Positions 37,082 to 46,381 of a DNA stretch of 64,000 nucleotides are shown here, piece after piece (position 1 is the first letter of the stretch; every line of letters begins with the position of its first letter). Source of the stretch: Pseudoscardovia suis (lineage in GTDB: Bacteria; Actinomycetota; Actinomycetes; Actinomycetales; Bifidobacteriaceae); the NCBI RefSeq assembly GCF_002797875.1, contig NZ_PGFC01000001.1, positions 310,001 through 374,000 on the forward strand. Direction: 5' to 3'. Position numbers and translations under genes: made by a program. Below the pieces are notes generated by a model that did no database searches, was not told the origin of the DNA, and worked only from the letters and a program-made list of their open reading frames with translations.

Positions 37082-37510
37082 ATGTCTGTATTGTTCACTG
37101 CTACAGCCATCATCATTGCCATTGTTGCGATTCTGTGTTCCATTGTCAGCATTGCCTTGGGAGTCAATCTGAAGATAACGGATCGCAAGTTCAATCTCAT
37201 CGTTGGTGGCTGTGGTCTTATGTCAATAATTGTCTCTTTCTTTGCTGCTCAGATGCTTGCGGTGGCGGAAGATCCGGATGCTGGTCTTGTGATTGGTTCC
37301 GTCCTCGCTCAGCTGCTCGCGATTGCAGGTTGCGTGGTGATGGTGCATACCGACTTGGCTGCGGTAAAAGCCGCGAAAGAAGAGGCCAATCGACCGATGA
37401 CCTACGAGGAATTCCAACAGCATCAGGCACAAGAAGCCCAGCGAACGGCGGCGGCTTCGGACCCTGCATACGCAGCCTATTTGCAGCAACATAATCAGGA
37501 CGTGCGGTGA
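37082..37510 (+). CDS. Small membrane protein of unknown function
   Basis: 142 residues; GTAGGAGAG precedes the ATG. Three hydrophobic segments (about residues 3-27, 38-60 and 69-88) are followed by a hydrophilic Ala/Gln-rich tail (EEFQQHQAQEAQRTAAA). I do not recognise the family. Its codon use and GC content are closer to the island than to the core genes. The downstream PD-(D/E)XK-like gene on the same strand is 161 bases away and may share its history. Confidence 0.65.
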   Translation: MSVLFTATAIIIAIVAILCSIVSIALGVNLKITDRKFNLIVGGCGLMSIIVSFFAAQMLAVAEDPDAGLVIGSVLAQLLAIAGCVVMVHTDLAAVKAAKEEANRPMTYEEFQQHQAQEAQRTAAASDPAYAAYLQQHNQDVR

Positions 37511-37671
37511 AAAGTTGGGCGCTGGCTTCCGGTTCATGACGCAGGAAGCCAGCCGGCGTCGTCCAATGGTGGGTGGCGTTCGTGCGGCAGATGCTCTATT
37601 GCCCAGGATGCCCCTGCCCGCATTCCATGTTTCGTCGCTTCGTTTTTTCATGATCTCAAAGAGGAGGAATC

Positions 37672-38451
37672 ATGAGTGGATTTTCTTATGGCTTTACGGT
37701 GACTCAGCGTGCGAAGAGCGTAAAGCAGCCCCGCGGTGGATATCTCAAGCCGAAGAGTTTCGTTGCCGTCAGTCTCGGAGAGGGGTTGGATGAGCTCAAT
37801 CCTGTCGAGAATGTTCCTGCGAGCCTCGTAGGCATGTCAGTTGATTACCTCAGCCGTTTCCTCTCAGGAACCCGGCTGGAGGAAGCGTTCAAACCGAGTT
37901 TGAAAGGATCAGTAGTTTCTCACCATGCTGAAGAGGCTGATAGGCTTCTTCGTGGAGTAACGGGTCTTGATGATGCTTCGATTACCAACGCGGTAAAGCT
38001 TACGGGGTTTGATGTATGTTTTCGCGTTGGCCCACAGCTATACAAACCCGTTGAAGAGATTCAACCCGATACCTCCACGATTGAAAACATCAGAGTTATG
38101 GTGAACCGAACGCTGCATTTTCTTGATGTGTATGGGCCGAAAATACTTGATGGATTTACTTTCGAAGGCGGGTATTCCGATGTTATCGTGAATGGAGACG
38201 GTGATTTTCTCACAGCTGACACGCTCTGGGATCTCAAAGTATCCAAGAACCCGATTAAAAAAGAACACACGCTTCAACTACTGATGTATTGGCGCATGGG
38301 GCTGCGCTCTGTCCACCCTGAATTCCGCAACGTTCGATATCTGGGAATCTACAATCCGAGGCTGAACGTCGCGTCGCGTATCGAGGTTTCGCAGATTCCT
38401 GATGACGTCATTGACGCCGTTGAAAAGGATGTCATCGGATACGCGGAATAA
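37672..38451 (+). CDS. PD-(D/E)XK nuclease superfamily-like protein
   Basis: 259 residues with a strong AGAGGAGG site before the ATG. The segment from about residue 165, with GGYSDVIVNGDGDFLTADTL, then LWDLKVSKNP and later HTLQLLMYWRMGL, has the layout of a PD-(D/E)XK core: an acidic residue, a hydrophobic strand with D-L-K, then a Q-L-x-x-Y helix. The N-terminal half (VNVPASLVGMSVDYLSRF-like region) has no motif that I know. It may be a DNA-cleaving or defence-related protein acquired horizontally; GC content is lower than in its neighbours. No methylase or partner gene is next to it. Confidence 0.55.
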   Translation: MSGFSYGFTVTQRAKSVKQPRGGYLKPKSFVAVSLGEGLDELNPVENVPASLVGMSVDYLSRFLSGTRLEEAFKPSLKGSVVSHHAEEADRLLRGVTGLDDASITNAVKLTGFDVCFRVGPQLYKPVEEIQPDTSTIENIRVMVNRTLHFLDVYGPKILDGFTFEGGYSDVIVNGDGDFLTADTLWDLKVSKNPIKKEHTLQLLMYWRMGLRSVHPEFRNVRYLGIYNPRLNVASRIEVSQIPDDVIDAVEKDVIGYAE

Positions 38452-38552
38452 TCTGAGGCGCGGGATAACCTGAGGCGCGGAACAATCACAGCTGCCAGAT
38501 CTATCAGATCTGCCGAATGTTCGGGGGCTGTTCCGCATTGCGTCGTTGAAAG

Positions 38553-38593
38553 TGTTGGCCCCGGTCCCTATTGACAGGGGGCCGGGGCCAACA
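38553..38593. terminator. Stem-loop between convergent genes
   Basis: TGTTGGCCCCGG (38553-38564) pairs perfectly with CCGGGGCCAACA (38582-38593); the loop can pair further (TCCC with GGGG). It lies between the convergent PD-(D/E)XK-like and pdxT genes and probably stops both, though T-runs are absent. Confidence 0.65.
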
Positions 38594-38697
38594 TTATGGG
38601 GTTCGGATGTGGAAGAACCATGCGCAACCCATGCGTAAGACCGCTCACGCAAGGCCGCGCAGCGCGTCACAACCACAACCGCACCCGCTCACCACCC

Positions 38698-39336
38698 CTA
38701 CAGCGCGAGGAATGCCTCGTGCAGACGGGTGTCGGAGTCAAGCTCGGGGTGGAACGAGATGCCGATCTGATTGCCGCTGCGCGCCGCGACCACATGGCCG
38801 TTGACGCGGGCGAGTTCCTCGGCGCCGTCATCGACGGATGTGATGAATGGCGCACGGATGAACGTCATGGGGATCGTGCCGATGCCTTTGACCTCGGCGG
38901 TGGTGTGGAAGCTGCCCAGCTGGCGGCCGTAGGCGTTGCGACGCACATGCACTGGCAGGGTGGCGAAGTACGGTCCGTCGTGACGGTCGGTGATCGTGTC
39001 ACCGTCGGCGGTCTCCACGTGTTCGGCGAGCAGGATCAGCCCCGCGCACGTGCCGAGCACAGGCTTGCCGGCCTTGATGTGCGCTTCGATCGGGTCGAAC
39101 AGCCCGGTGGAGTGCAGCAGCTTGGCCTGCGTGGTGCTTTCACCACCCGGCAGAATCACGCGGGTAATCGAGTCATCGAAGTCCTCGGCCGCGCGCAGCA
39201 GGCGCCATGGCGCGCCGAGCCGGTCGAGCATGGCGGCGTGCTCGGCGAACGCCCCCTGCACCGCGAGGATGCCGGTCACGTCGTGCGACTGCTCGCCGCC
39301 CTGTTCCTTGCTGATGTATTGGACTGCAACGACCAT
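38698..39336 (-). CDS. pdxT: Pyridoxal 5'-phosphate synthase, glutaminase subunit
   Basis: 212 residues from the ATG at 39336, one base after the pdxS stop; the open frame upstream runs inside pdxS and is ignored. GILAVQGAFAEHAAML starts the amidotransferase. The nucleophile cysteine is in VLGTCAGLILLAEH, and the His-Glu pair is in GISFHPEL. PILPGGEST and the arginine of HVRRNAYGRQLGSF are PdxT marks. It releases ammonia from glutamine and channels it to PdxS. Confidence 0.96.
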   Translation of the reverse strand: MVVAVQYISKEQGGEQSHDVTGILAVQGAFAEHAAMLDRLGAPWRLLRAAEDFDDSITRVILPGGESTTQAKLLHSTGLFDPIEAHIKAGKPVLGTCAGLILLAEHVETADGDTITDRHDGPYFATLPVHVRRNAYGRQLGSFHTTAEVKGIGTIPMTFIRAPFITSVDDGAEELARVNGHVVAARSGNQIGISFHPELDSDTRLHEAFLAL

Positions 39337-39337
39337 G

Positions 39338-40249
39338 TCACTCGCCCCTTGCAGCCATGATCGTCTTGATCTCGTCCTCGTTGATGCCCACCATGGCCTC
39401 GCCCAGGTTCTCGCTGAGCTCGGCGAGCAGGTCGGCGTCCTGCCAGTTGGCGGTCGCCTTGACGATGGCGGCGGCGCGCTTGGCGGGGTCTCCGGACTTG
39501 AAGATGCCCGAGCCGACGAACACGCCTTCGGCACCCAGCTCCATCATCAGGGCTGCGTCGGCGGGCGTCGCCACGCCGCCGGCCGCGAAGTTCACGACGG
39601 GCAGACGGTCGTTGTCGTGCACGTACTTGGCCAGGTCGTAAGGCACCTCGAGCTTCTTGGCTGCCTCGAACACCTCGTCGTCGCGCAACGCGGTGAGCTC
39701 GTGGATCTGGCGGTTCATCGTGCGCATATGGCGCACGGCCTGGATTACGTCACCGGTGCCGGGCTCGCCCTTGGTGCGGATCATGGATGCGCCTTCGGCG
39801 ATGCGGCGCAGCGCCTCGCCCAGGTTCTTCGCACCGCACACGAACGGCACCTTGAACTGAGTCTTGTCGATGTGGTACACGTCGTCGGCGGGCGAGAGCA
39901 CCTCGGATTCGTCGATGTAATCGATGTCGATGGCCTGCAGAATCCGCGCCTCGGCGATGTGGCCGATGCGCACCTTCGCCATCACCGGGATGGACACGGC
40001 GCGCTGGATGCCCTTGATCATGGCCGGGTCGGACATGCGGGAGACTCCGCCGGCTGCGCGGATGTCGGCGGGGATGCGTTCGAGCGCCATGACTGCGCAT
40101 GCGCCGGCGTCCTCGGCGATCTTGGCCTGCTCGGGCGTGGTGACGTCCATGATGACGCCGCCCTTGAGCATTTGGGCGAGCTGGCGGTTGAGGGCTGCGC
40201 GGTCCTCGCCGGTTTCGGTGGTTGCATTCTGGGTGGTCTTATCGGTCAT
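39338..40249 (-). CDS. pdxS: Pyridoxal 5'-phosphate synthase, synthase subunit
   Basis: 303 residues from the ATG at 40249 after AGGAGG. The beta/alpha barrel signatures are [20 protein letters not shown], the Schiff-base lysine in [11 protein letters not shown], the second lysine in [12 protein letters not shown] and the phosphate site [16 protein letters not shown]. It condenses ribose-5-P, glyceraldehyde-3-P and ammonia to pyridoxal phosphate in a 12+12 complex with PdxT. It is first in the pdxST operon and divergent from its presumed regulator. Confidence 0.98.
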   Translation of the reverse strand: MTDKTTQNATTETGEDRAALNRQLAQMLKGGVIMDVTTPEQAKIAEDAGACAVMALERIPADIRAAGGVSRMSDPAMIKGIQRAVSIPVMAKVRIGHIAEARILQAIDIDYIDESEVLSPADDVYHIDKTQFKVPFVCGAKNLGEALRRIAEGASMIRTKGEPGTGDVIQAVRHMRTMNRQIHELTALRDDEVFEAAKKLEVPYDLAKYVHDNDRLPVVNFAAGGVATPADAALMMELGAEGVFVGSGIFKSGDPAKRAAAIVKATANWQDADLLAELSENLGEAMVGINEDEIKTIMAARGE

Positions 40250-40347
40250 GGTGCCTCCTGGCATGTGAATGGTTGGCTTGTGTCGGTTGAGAGATTACGA
40301 CGGCGCCGTGCGGGTTTTCCAACCGGATTCCGCTGATTTTCGACGAA

Positions 40348-40395
40348 GTTATAAGACCAGAAGCAGACCAGACGTTACACTGGGATAAGACCAGA
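40348..40395. promoter_or_regulatory. Direct repeats in the pdxS-pdxR intergenic region
   Basis: ATAAGACCAGA occurs at 40351-40361 and 40385-40395, 34 bases apart, with a partial copy CAGACCAGA between them. On the minus strand TATAAC (40353-40348) could be the pdxS -10 box. MocR/PdxR activators bind direct repeats in such divergent promoters, so this is the likely operator. The rest of the 312-base gap shows nothing distinctive. Confidence 0.55.
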
Positions 40396-40561
40396 TGGTT
40401 TTTGATTGGTTCAATGAATCGCAATCGGATCAGCCGATTGCGCGCGTTGTGACCGCGCGGTTCCGTCGTGGTCTGCACGTATCGGCGGAACCATGGCGGA
40501 TACCTTGGCGGACACCTTGGCGAATGTCGCGCAGCGAATCACAGGTAGGAAGGAGCATCGC

Positions 40562-42289
40562 ATGGCGTTCGAATACGACATGATGGGCAGGGGTGATTCC
40601 AGCAGATACGAGTACCTGTACCGCTGCATGCGCGCCGACATCGAATCCGGCGAAGCGGCACCGGGGCAGCGCCTGCCTTCCAAGCGGGTGCTTGCCAAAA
40701 GGGAAGGCGTGAGCCTCGTGACGGTGGAGAAGGCATACGCCCAGCTTGAGGCGGAGGGATACGTGCGGGCGCGGGAGCGCAGCGGGTATTTCGTGGCGCT
40801 CCGGCAGCCGGTACGTGTGCCGGCGGCTGACGTGCGCACTGCGCGTATTTCGCGTCGGCAGGAACAGGACGATGCGGTTCCCGTTCCGTCAGGAGCATCC
40901 GCGGCGCCTGTGTCAACAGCGGCGTCTGCAACGGGAGCATCTGCGGCGGCGGGCGATGGTCCCGCGCGCCCGGCCGTTCAGCCGCTGCAGGAATTCCATG
41001 GCGGCAGTGGCCTCATCGCGGACTTTTCGTGGCCGGCATACAACCCGGGGGTCGCGGCGACGCTGTGGAGCAGGGCGCTGCGCGACACGCTGGCGCACGA
41101 AGGGGACCGCGAACTGTACGCGCCCCAGCCGTCGCGCGGGTCCTTGAGGCTGCGGCGCGCCATCGCCTCCCACCTCGCCTCGTTCCGCGGCATGGACGTG
41201 GACCCCGGGCGTATCGTCATCGGCGCCGGCGCCCAGATGCTCTACGGCATGGTGGCGCAGCTAATCCTGCACGCCACCGGCGCAAGCACGGGCATGCCGG
41301 ATGCACATGCCCCCGCCGTGGGCGCGCGCCTGCCGTCGGGCGTGCGTTTGCCGGCGGATGCGAGCGCGCCATCGGACACGCCGGTGGTGGCTGTTGAAAA
41401 CCCGGGATACCCGCGTCTGGCCAGCATTTACAGCGCCTACGGGTTCCGCATCCGTCACGTGCCGGTGGACGCCGAGGGCATCGACATGGATGGCCTGGAT
41501 GCAAGCGGCGCGTCGGTCGTGCACATCATGCCCTCCCATCAATTCCCCACGGGGCGCGTCACATCCGTCACCCGGCGCTATGAACTGCTCGGCTGGCTCG
41601 CCGGGGGCGCCGAACGATACCTCGTGGAGGATGACTACGACAACGAATTCCGCCTCGCTGGCCGTCCCGTCCCGTCGCTCGCCAGCATCGACGTGCTAGG
41701 CCGCGTCGTGTACATCGGCACGTTTTCAAAATCCCTGGGGTCGGCGCTGCGCCTGGCATACATGGTATTACCTCCAGTGCTTTCGCGGCGCTATGACGAC
41801 GATTTGGGATTCTATTCCAACACGGTGAGCGTGGTCGACCAGATTTGTCTGTCCCGCCTGTTGGAATCCGGTGACTACGAACGCCACGTCAATCGCTTCC
41901 GCACGCAGCGGTGCACCGTGCGGGACCTGTTCCTCGACGCGCTCGCGGATACGCCGGCGGGAGGGATGTGCCACGTGGAGGAAGCCGACTCCGGTCTGCA
42001 TTTCGTACTCGCGGTGGACGCCCCGTGCGGCGAAGGGCGGATCGCGCGGCTGGCGCTGCGCCACGGCGTGCGTCTGGCGCCCATGTCGGGCTACGTGCAG
42101 GCGTCCGCCGTCGCGCGACCGCCGGCGGACCGCCGTGCGGCGCGGATCGAAGACATGCCGCTGCCCGGATACGGGGACTCCCGCCCCAGGTTCGTCATGC
42201 AATACGACGGGCTGACGCCCCAGGCAGCGCCACAGGCGGCGCGTGCGCTTGCGGCAGCGGTTCTCGAGGCGAACGCGGCGCGCGCATGA
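40562..42289 (+). CDS. pdxR: MocR-family (GntR-aminotransferase) regulator, probable PdxR
   Basis: 575 residues from the ATG at 40562 after AAGGAG. Residues 10-80 are a GntR winged helix (RYEYLYRCMRADIESGEAAP, then LPSKRVLAKREGVSLVTVEK). The rest is a fold-type I aminotransferase-like domain with the pyridoxal-phosphate lysine in GTFSKSLGSALRLAYMV and the arginine in RPRFVMQYDG. An Ala/Ser-rich linker joins the two. It sits divergent from pdxST, the usual place of PdxR, which senses pyridoxal phosphate and controls those genes. The catalytic-like domain is about 50-100 residues longer than average because of inserted low-complexity loops. Confidence 0.9.
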   Translation: MAFEYDMMGRGDSSRYEYLYRCMRADIESGEAAPGQRLPSKRVLAKREGVSLVTVEKAYAQLEAEGYVRARERSGYFVALRQPVRVPAADVRTARISRRQEQDDAVPVPSGASAAPVSTAASATGASAAAGDGPARPAVQPLQEFHGGSGLIADFSWPAYNPGVAATLWSRALRDTLAHEGDRELYAPQPSRGSLRLRRAIASHLASFRGMDVDPGRIVIGAGAQMLYGMVAQLILHATGASTGMPDAHAPAVGARLPSGVRLPADASAPSDTPVVAVENPGYPRLASIYSAYGFRIRHVPVDAEGIDMDGLDASGASVVHIMPSHQFPTGRVTSVTRRYELLGWLAGGAERYLVEDDYDNEFRLAGRPVPSLASIDVLGRVVYIGTFSKSLGSALRLAYMVLPPVLSRRYDDDLGFYSNTVSVVDQICLSRLLESGDYERHVNRFRTQRCTVRDLFLDALADTPAGGMCHVEEADSGLHFVLAVDAPCGEGRIARLALRHGVRLAPMSGYVQASAVARPPADRRAARIEDMPLPGYGDSRPRFVMQYDGLTPQAAPQAARALAAAVLEANAARA

Positions 42290-42365
42290 ACTGTTGCGGT
42301 GCATATGAACCTCTGCGGCGCGCGCATGACCGTCTGCGGCATGTCGACTCGGTAAGGTGAAGGGT

Positions 42366-43352
42366 ATGAGTGAACAACCGCAGGCAGCGCAAACCGAGGC
42401 GTCGGGCCTAACTGACAAGCGCAGCGGCAAGCCGGACCGGGCTGACAAGCGCAGCAGGCGCACGCGTCGCATGATGCGCAGCAGCCTTACGCTCGGCCTG
42501 CTCATGGCGGTGGGCGGAGCCATGCTGTGGGGAATGAACGGCACCCTGTCGAAATACCTGATGTCGCATTACGGCGTGACGCCCCTGTGGTTCTCATGCG
42601 TGCGCCAGCTGTGCGCGGGGATGCTGTTCCTCGCATGCGCGGCATGGCGCACGCCCCGCAGCCTCAAGGGAGTGGTCTCCAGCCCGCGCGAGATGCTGCG
42701 GATGCTGTGGCTTGCGCTTTTCTGCGTGCTGTTCGTGCAAGTGGGATACCTTGAGGCGATCGACTGGACGAACTCGGCGACCGCCACCGTGCTGCAAAGC
42801 GTCAACATCCTCATCGTGCTCGTTTACGTGTGCATCAGGTCGCGCAAGGCGCCGCGCAGGCGGGACGCGATCGGCGCCGTGCTGGCGCTCATCGGCGTCT
42901 TTTTGCTCGCCACTCAGGGAGACCCCACCCGGCTGGCGCTGCCGTGGCAAGGTCTTGCGTGGGGCTTGGGCGAGGCGGTGGCGACCGCGGGGATGGCGAT
43001 CCTTCCGCTGCGCGACATTGCGAAGTGGGGGAATTTCACCGTCAACGCCGTCACGTTCCTGATGTCCGGCGTCGTGCTGCTCGCTGTCGCGCCACCGTGG
43101 CGGGGCATGCCCGCCCTCGATACCACCGGCTGGGTGCTGGTGGCGCTGTCGGTGGTGTTCGGCACGTTCGCGGCATTCGGATTGTTTCTCAAGGGCGTGA
43201 GCGTCATCGGATCGGTGCGCGGCGCGATGGTGGGCACGATCGAGCCGGTGACGGCGGCGGTCACGTCCGCCGTGTGTCTGGGCACGTCCTTCACCGGCAT
43301 GGACCTGACCGGTTTCGCCGCGATCATCACAATGGTGTTCCTCACGGCGTGA
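42366..43352 (+). CDS. EamA-type DMT transporter
   Basis: 328 residues from the ATG at 42366, after AAGGTGAAGGG; a GTG three codons earlier is less likely. Ten hydrophobic helices form two EamA halves: MAVGGAMLWGMNGTLSKYL opens the first and GLAWGLGEAVATAGMAIL the second. PVTAAVTSAVCLG near the end is typical. The family exports amino acids, nucleotides or other metabolites. The N-terminal 35 residues are basic and hydrophilic. It follows pdxR by 76 bases and could be cotranscribed; a link to vitamin B6 is speculation. Confidence 0.85.
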   Translation: MSEQPQAAQTEASGLTDKRSGKPDRADKRSRRTRRMMRSSLTLGLLMAVGGAMLWGMNGTLSKYLMSHYGVTPLWFSCVRQLCAGMLFLACAAWRTPRSLKGVVSSPREMLRMLWLALFCVLFVQVGYLEAIDWTNSATATVLQSVNILIVLVYVCIRSRKAPRRRDAIGAVLALIGVFLLATQGDPTRLALPWQGLAWGLGEAVATAGMAILPLRDIAKWGNFTVNAVTFLMSGVVLLAVAPPWRGMPALDTTGWVLVALSVVFGTFAAFGLFLKGVSVIGSVRGAMVGTIEPVTAAVTSAVCLGTSFTGMDLTGFAAIITMVFLTA

Positions 43353-43590
43353 CACGCCGGGATGTTGCCGTTTACTCCGGCGCATCATGCGCCACACGCC
43401 ACGCCGCGTTACACGCGATGCTGCGTTACGCGACGCTGCGTGACACGCCGGGGCGTTGCTCCCGGATGGGATTGTCGCAGTCTTTGCCTTGGCGTGTGCG
43501 GCCGGCGGGGGATGGCGTCGCCATGGAAGGACAATTCTTTCGAACATTTGTGCGATTTGATGTAGCATGGGGGTGACGGAAGGAGGCAGT

Positions 43591-45882
43591 ATGGCGATGG
43601 ACGGCATGGATTCGGCTTTTTCTGATGACGGTTTTGGCGACGGCGGCGCTTCGGGCGACCATGTCCCGGGCGATGGAATGCCTAGCGATGGATTGCCTGG
43701 CGATGGATTGGCTGGCGGTCCGATGGGATTTGCCGCCGATTCCTTGGAAGGGCTCAATGAGGCGCAGCGCGAGGCTGTCACCGCGACGGAAGGCTATGTG
43801 CGGGTCGTGGCGGGGGCTGGTTCAGGCAAGACACGCGCGCTGACGCGCCGCTTCGCTTATCTGGTCAACGTGCTGGGCATCATGCCCGGCTCCATACTGT
43901 GCGCGACGTTCACGAACAAGGCGGCGCAGGAGATGCGCCAGCGCATACGGGCGCTCACCGGCGATCGCGACACGGGCTATGTCACGACCTTCCATGGGCT
44001 GTGCGTGTCCATATTGCAAGAGGACGGCCACGCACTGGGATACCCCAAGAGCTTCCTCGTGCTCGACAATTCCGACATCGACCAGATGCTCGCCGGCATT
44101 TATGAGGAGCGGGACCTGACGATGCGGCAGATGACGTTCGGCCAGGCGCGCGACATGATCGAGATACGCAAATGCATCACCGACCCCACGTACTACCTTG
44201 ACATGCTCGCCCTGCCATTGGAAGAGCTCAAGAAATCCTATGATGAGGCGCGCGACCCCAAGGACGTGATATTCCGCGGTTACCTGTATCAGGAGAGGCG
44301 TTGCTTCGCGGTGGATTACAACGATCTGATCTTCTTCGTCCTCTACTTGTTCGACCGTTACCCGGACATCCGGCTCAAATGGCAAAAACGCCTCGAATAC
44401 GTGATGGTCGACGAATTCCAGGACATCGACGCACCCCAGTTCGAGCTCATGAAGCAACTGAGCGGATACCACCACAACCTGTTTGTCGTGGGCGACCCCG
44501 ACCAGACCATCTATTCATGGCGCGGCGCCGACGTGAAGCGCATCCTGTATTTCCCCCAGGTGTTTCCCGGCACGCGCACCATCATGATGAACCGCAACTA
44601 CCGGTCCACCCCACAGATCGTAGCCGTCGCCAACAGCCTCATCGCCGCCAACAAGCAGCGCATCGACAAGCGTCTCGAACCCACGCTGCCCGACGGGGCG
44701 CCCGTCACATGGAACCATGCCAAGGACGCCGTCGACGAGGCGCAGCACATCGTCGATTCCATCACCGCCGCGCATGAGCGTGGCGTGAAATACGGCGACG
44801 TGGCGGTGCTGTACCGGGCGCATTTCATGACGCGCTCGCTGGAAGAAGCTCTCCACAACTCCCGGGTGCCTTATGTCGTGTACTCCGGCATCCAGTTCTT
44901 CGACCGTGCCGAAGTCAAGGATGCGCTCGCATACCTGCGCCTCATCGCCTTGGGCGACGACCTGTCGTTCGAACGGGTGGCCAACCGTCCCAAACGCAAT
45001 CTGGGACGCAAGCGCATGGCTTTCTTGCACGAGTGGGCGAGCAAGCACGGATGCACTCTGCTGCACGCCCTAAGGCAGACCGTGGATTCCGCGCAATTCA
45101 AAGGAACGAAGGCACGCCCGTTCCTCTCGATGGTGGAGCGCATGTCGCGCGAATACGCGCGACGGCCGGTGAGTGAAGCGCTTTCCGCTGTGCTCGACGC
45201 CAGCGGCTACGAAGACATGCTGCGCACCGAGGGCAGCCAGGAGCGTCTCGACGACATCGCCGAACTCAAACAGTCCGCATACGAATGGGAGCTGGACTGC
45301 GGGGAGGAGACTTCGATATCCGACTATCTGTCGCATGTGGCGTTACTGACGAACCAGGACGCCATGGCGGCGGGAGACAAGGTGCGGCTCATGACAGTGC
45401 ACGCAGCCAAGGGATTGGAATTCCCCATCGTGTACCTATGCGGCATGAACGAAGGGGTGTTCCCTAGCCGCAAGACCCGAACCATCGAACGCATGGAGGA
45501 GGAACGCCGCCTGGCGTTCGTCGCTGTCACGCGCGCCGAACGCGAACTGCACCTGTCGGAAGCCGCGGGATTCAGCTCCACCGACGGTTCCGTGCGGTAT
45601 CCTTCCCGGTTTTTGCTCGACATCGACCCCACGCTCATTGAATTCGAAAACAGGCCGGACGAACGCCTGCTCACCCAGGCGCGTGCCCGGAACGAAGCTG
45701 ATTCGCGGTGGCTGTCCGCCGCCACCAAACGGTTCTCGACAGGCGACAGAGTGTCGCACCCCGTGTTCGGGCAGGGCACCGTCACGGCGATAGATGACGA
45801 TGCAGGCGCCTACATCGTGGCGTTCGACGACATGGACACGCCACGCTCCATTTCGCTCCGCATAAAACTCACCGCAGCCTAG
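43591..45882 (+). CDS. UvrD/PcrA-like superfamily 1 DNA helicase (first paralogue)
   Basis: 763 residues from the ATG at 43591 after GAAGGAGG; an ATG eight codons upstream is less well placed. After an acidic Gly/Asp pentapeptide repeat (GMPSDGLPGDGLAG) come the SF1A motifs: Q motif LNEAQREAV, Walker A VAGAGSGKT, Ia ATFTNKAAQEM, II VDEFQDID, III VGDPDQTIYSWRGA, IV NYRSTPQI, V VHAAKGLEFP and VI VAVTRAERELHL. The C-terminus (VSHPVFGQGTVTAID) is the Tudor-like domain of PcrA. It probably unwinds DNA in repair or restarts forks. A second, larger relative lies at 51738-54731. Confidence 0.9.
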   Translation: MAMDGMDSAFSDDGFGDGGASGDHVPGDGMPSDGLPGDGLAGGPMGFAADSLEGLNEAQREAVTATEGYVRVVAGAGSGKTRALTRRFAYLVNVLGIMPGSILCATFTNKAAQEMRQRIRALTGDRDTGYVTTFHGLCVSILQEDGHALGYPKSFLVLDNSDIDQMLAGIYEERDLTMRQMTFGQARDMIEIRKCITDPTYYLDMLALPLEELKKSYDEARDPKDVIFRGYLYQERRCFAVDYNDLIFFVLYLFDRYPDIRLKWQKRLEYVMVDEFQDIDAPQFELMKQLSGYHHNLFVVGDPDQTIYSWRGADVKRILYFPQVFPGTRTIMMNRNYRSTPQIVAVANSLIAANKQRIDKRLEPTLPDGAPVTWNHAKDAVDEAQHIVDSITAAHERGVKYGDVAVLYRAHFMTRSLEEALHNSRVPYVVYSGIQFFDRAEVKDALAYLRLIALGDDLSFERVANRPKRNLGRKRMAFLHEWASKHGCTLLHALRQTVDSAQFKGTKARPFLSMVERMSREYARRPVSEALSAVLDASGYEDMLRTEGSQERLDDIAELKQSAYEWELDCGEETSISDYLSHVALLTNQDAMAAGDKVRLMTVHAAKGLEFPIVYLCGMNEGVFPSRKTRTIERMEEERRLAFVAVTRAERELHLSEAAGFSSTDGSVRYPSRFLLDIDPTLIEFENRPDERLLTQARARNEADSRWLSAATKRFSTGDRVSHPVFGQGTVTAIDDDAGAYIVAFDDMDTPRSISLRIKLTAA
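43639..43713 (+). repeat. In-frame 15-bp tandem repeat in the helicase N-terminus
   Basis: The clearest units are GGCGATGGAATGCCT, AGCGATGGATTGCCT and GGCGATGGATTGGCT (43669-43713); weaker copies precede them. They encode DGMPS/DGLPG-type pentapeptides. Confidence 0.8.
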
Positions 45883-45990
45883 CGGGGGAGACGGCGGACA
45901 GGAGCGCGGTGGGATCGTCCGAAGCTGCCGACACCTGCACTTTGCAATCTGCAATCGAATCCGCAATCCGCGAATTTGACCTGCGGGGTA

Positions 45991-46019
45991 TTGATTTCGC
46001 CCGCGGATTCCTTTACAAC
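45991..46019 (+). promoter_or_regulatory. Promoter of the feoABC operon
   Basis: TTGATT (45991-45996) and TACAAC (46014-46019) are spaced by 17 bases. Transcription would begin near 46026, which excludes the long upstream in-frame extension of feoA. Confidence 0.65.
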
Positions 46020-46049
46020 AGAAACGTGACGAAAGCAGAAGTGACGAAG

Positions 46050-46379
46050 ATGAACAAGCCAAGGGACAGCCACGCCCGTGCAGGCGAGAGAGTCGGAGAC
46101 GTGAGCCTGCGCGATGCCAAGCCGGGCAGACCATACACGATGACCGGCACGTCGCTCGACGACCGCCATGCCTTCCGCCTTGAAGAGATGGGCCTGCGCA
46201 AAGGAACCATGCTCACCGTGATCCAACGGACGAATTTCGGCGGACGGGTGGTGGCATCCGGCACGCAACGGATCGCCATCGACGGCGGGACCGCCCGCAG
46301 CATTTTCGTCGCGCCCGCGGCCGGTCGCGACAGTCAGCTCGCCCCGCAACACGACACCGCGGACAGGCAGGAGGCGTGA
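46050..46379 (+). CDS. feoA: FeoA, SH3-like accessory protein of iron(II) uptake
   Basis: 109 residues if the ATG at 46050 (MNKPRDS) is used. GTG codons at 46026 and 46041 are in frame, and the first coincides with the predicted transcription start, so a leaderless start is possible. The FeoA core reads DAKPGRPYTMTGTSLDDRHA, FRLEEMGLRKGTMLTVIQRT and RIAIDGGTARSIFV, with the conserved RLxEMGLxxG turn. FeoA assists FeoB in the membrane. Its stop lies two bases before the feoB start. Confidence 0.88.
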   Translation: MNKPRDSHARAGERVGDVSLRDAKPGRPYTMTGTSLDDRHAFRLEEMGLRKGTMLTVIQRTNFGGRVVASGTQRIAIDGGTARSIFVAPAAGRDSQLAPQHDTADRQEA

Positions 46380-46381
46380 CC

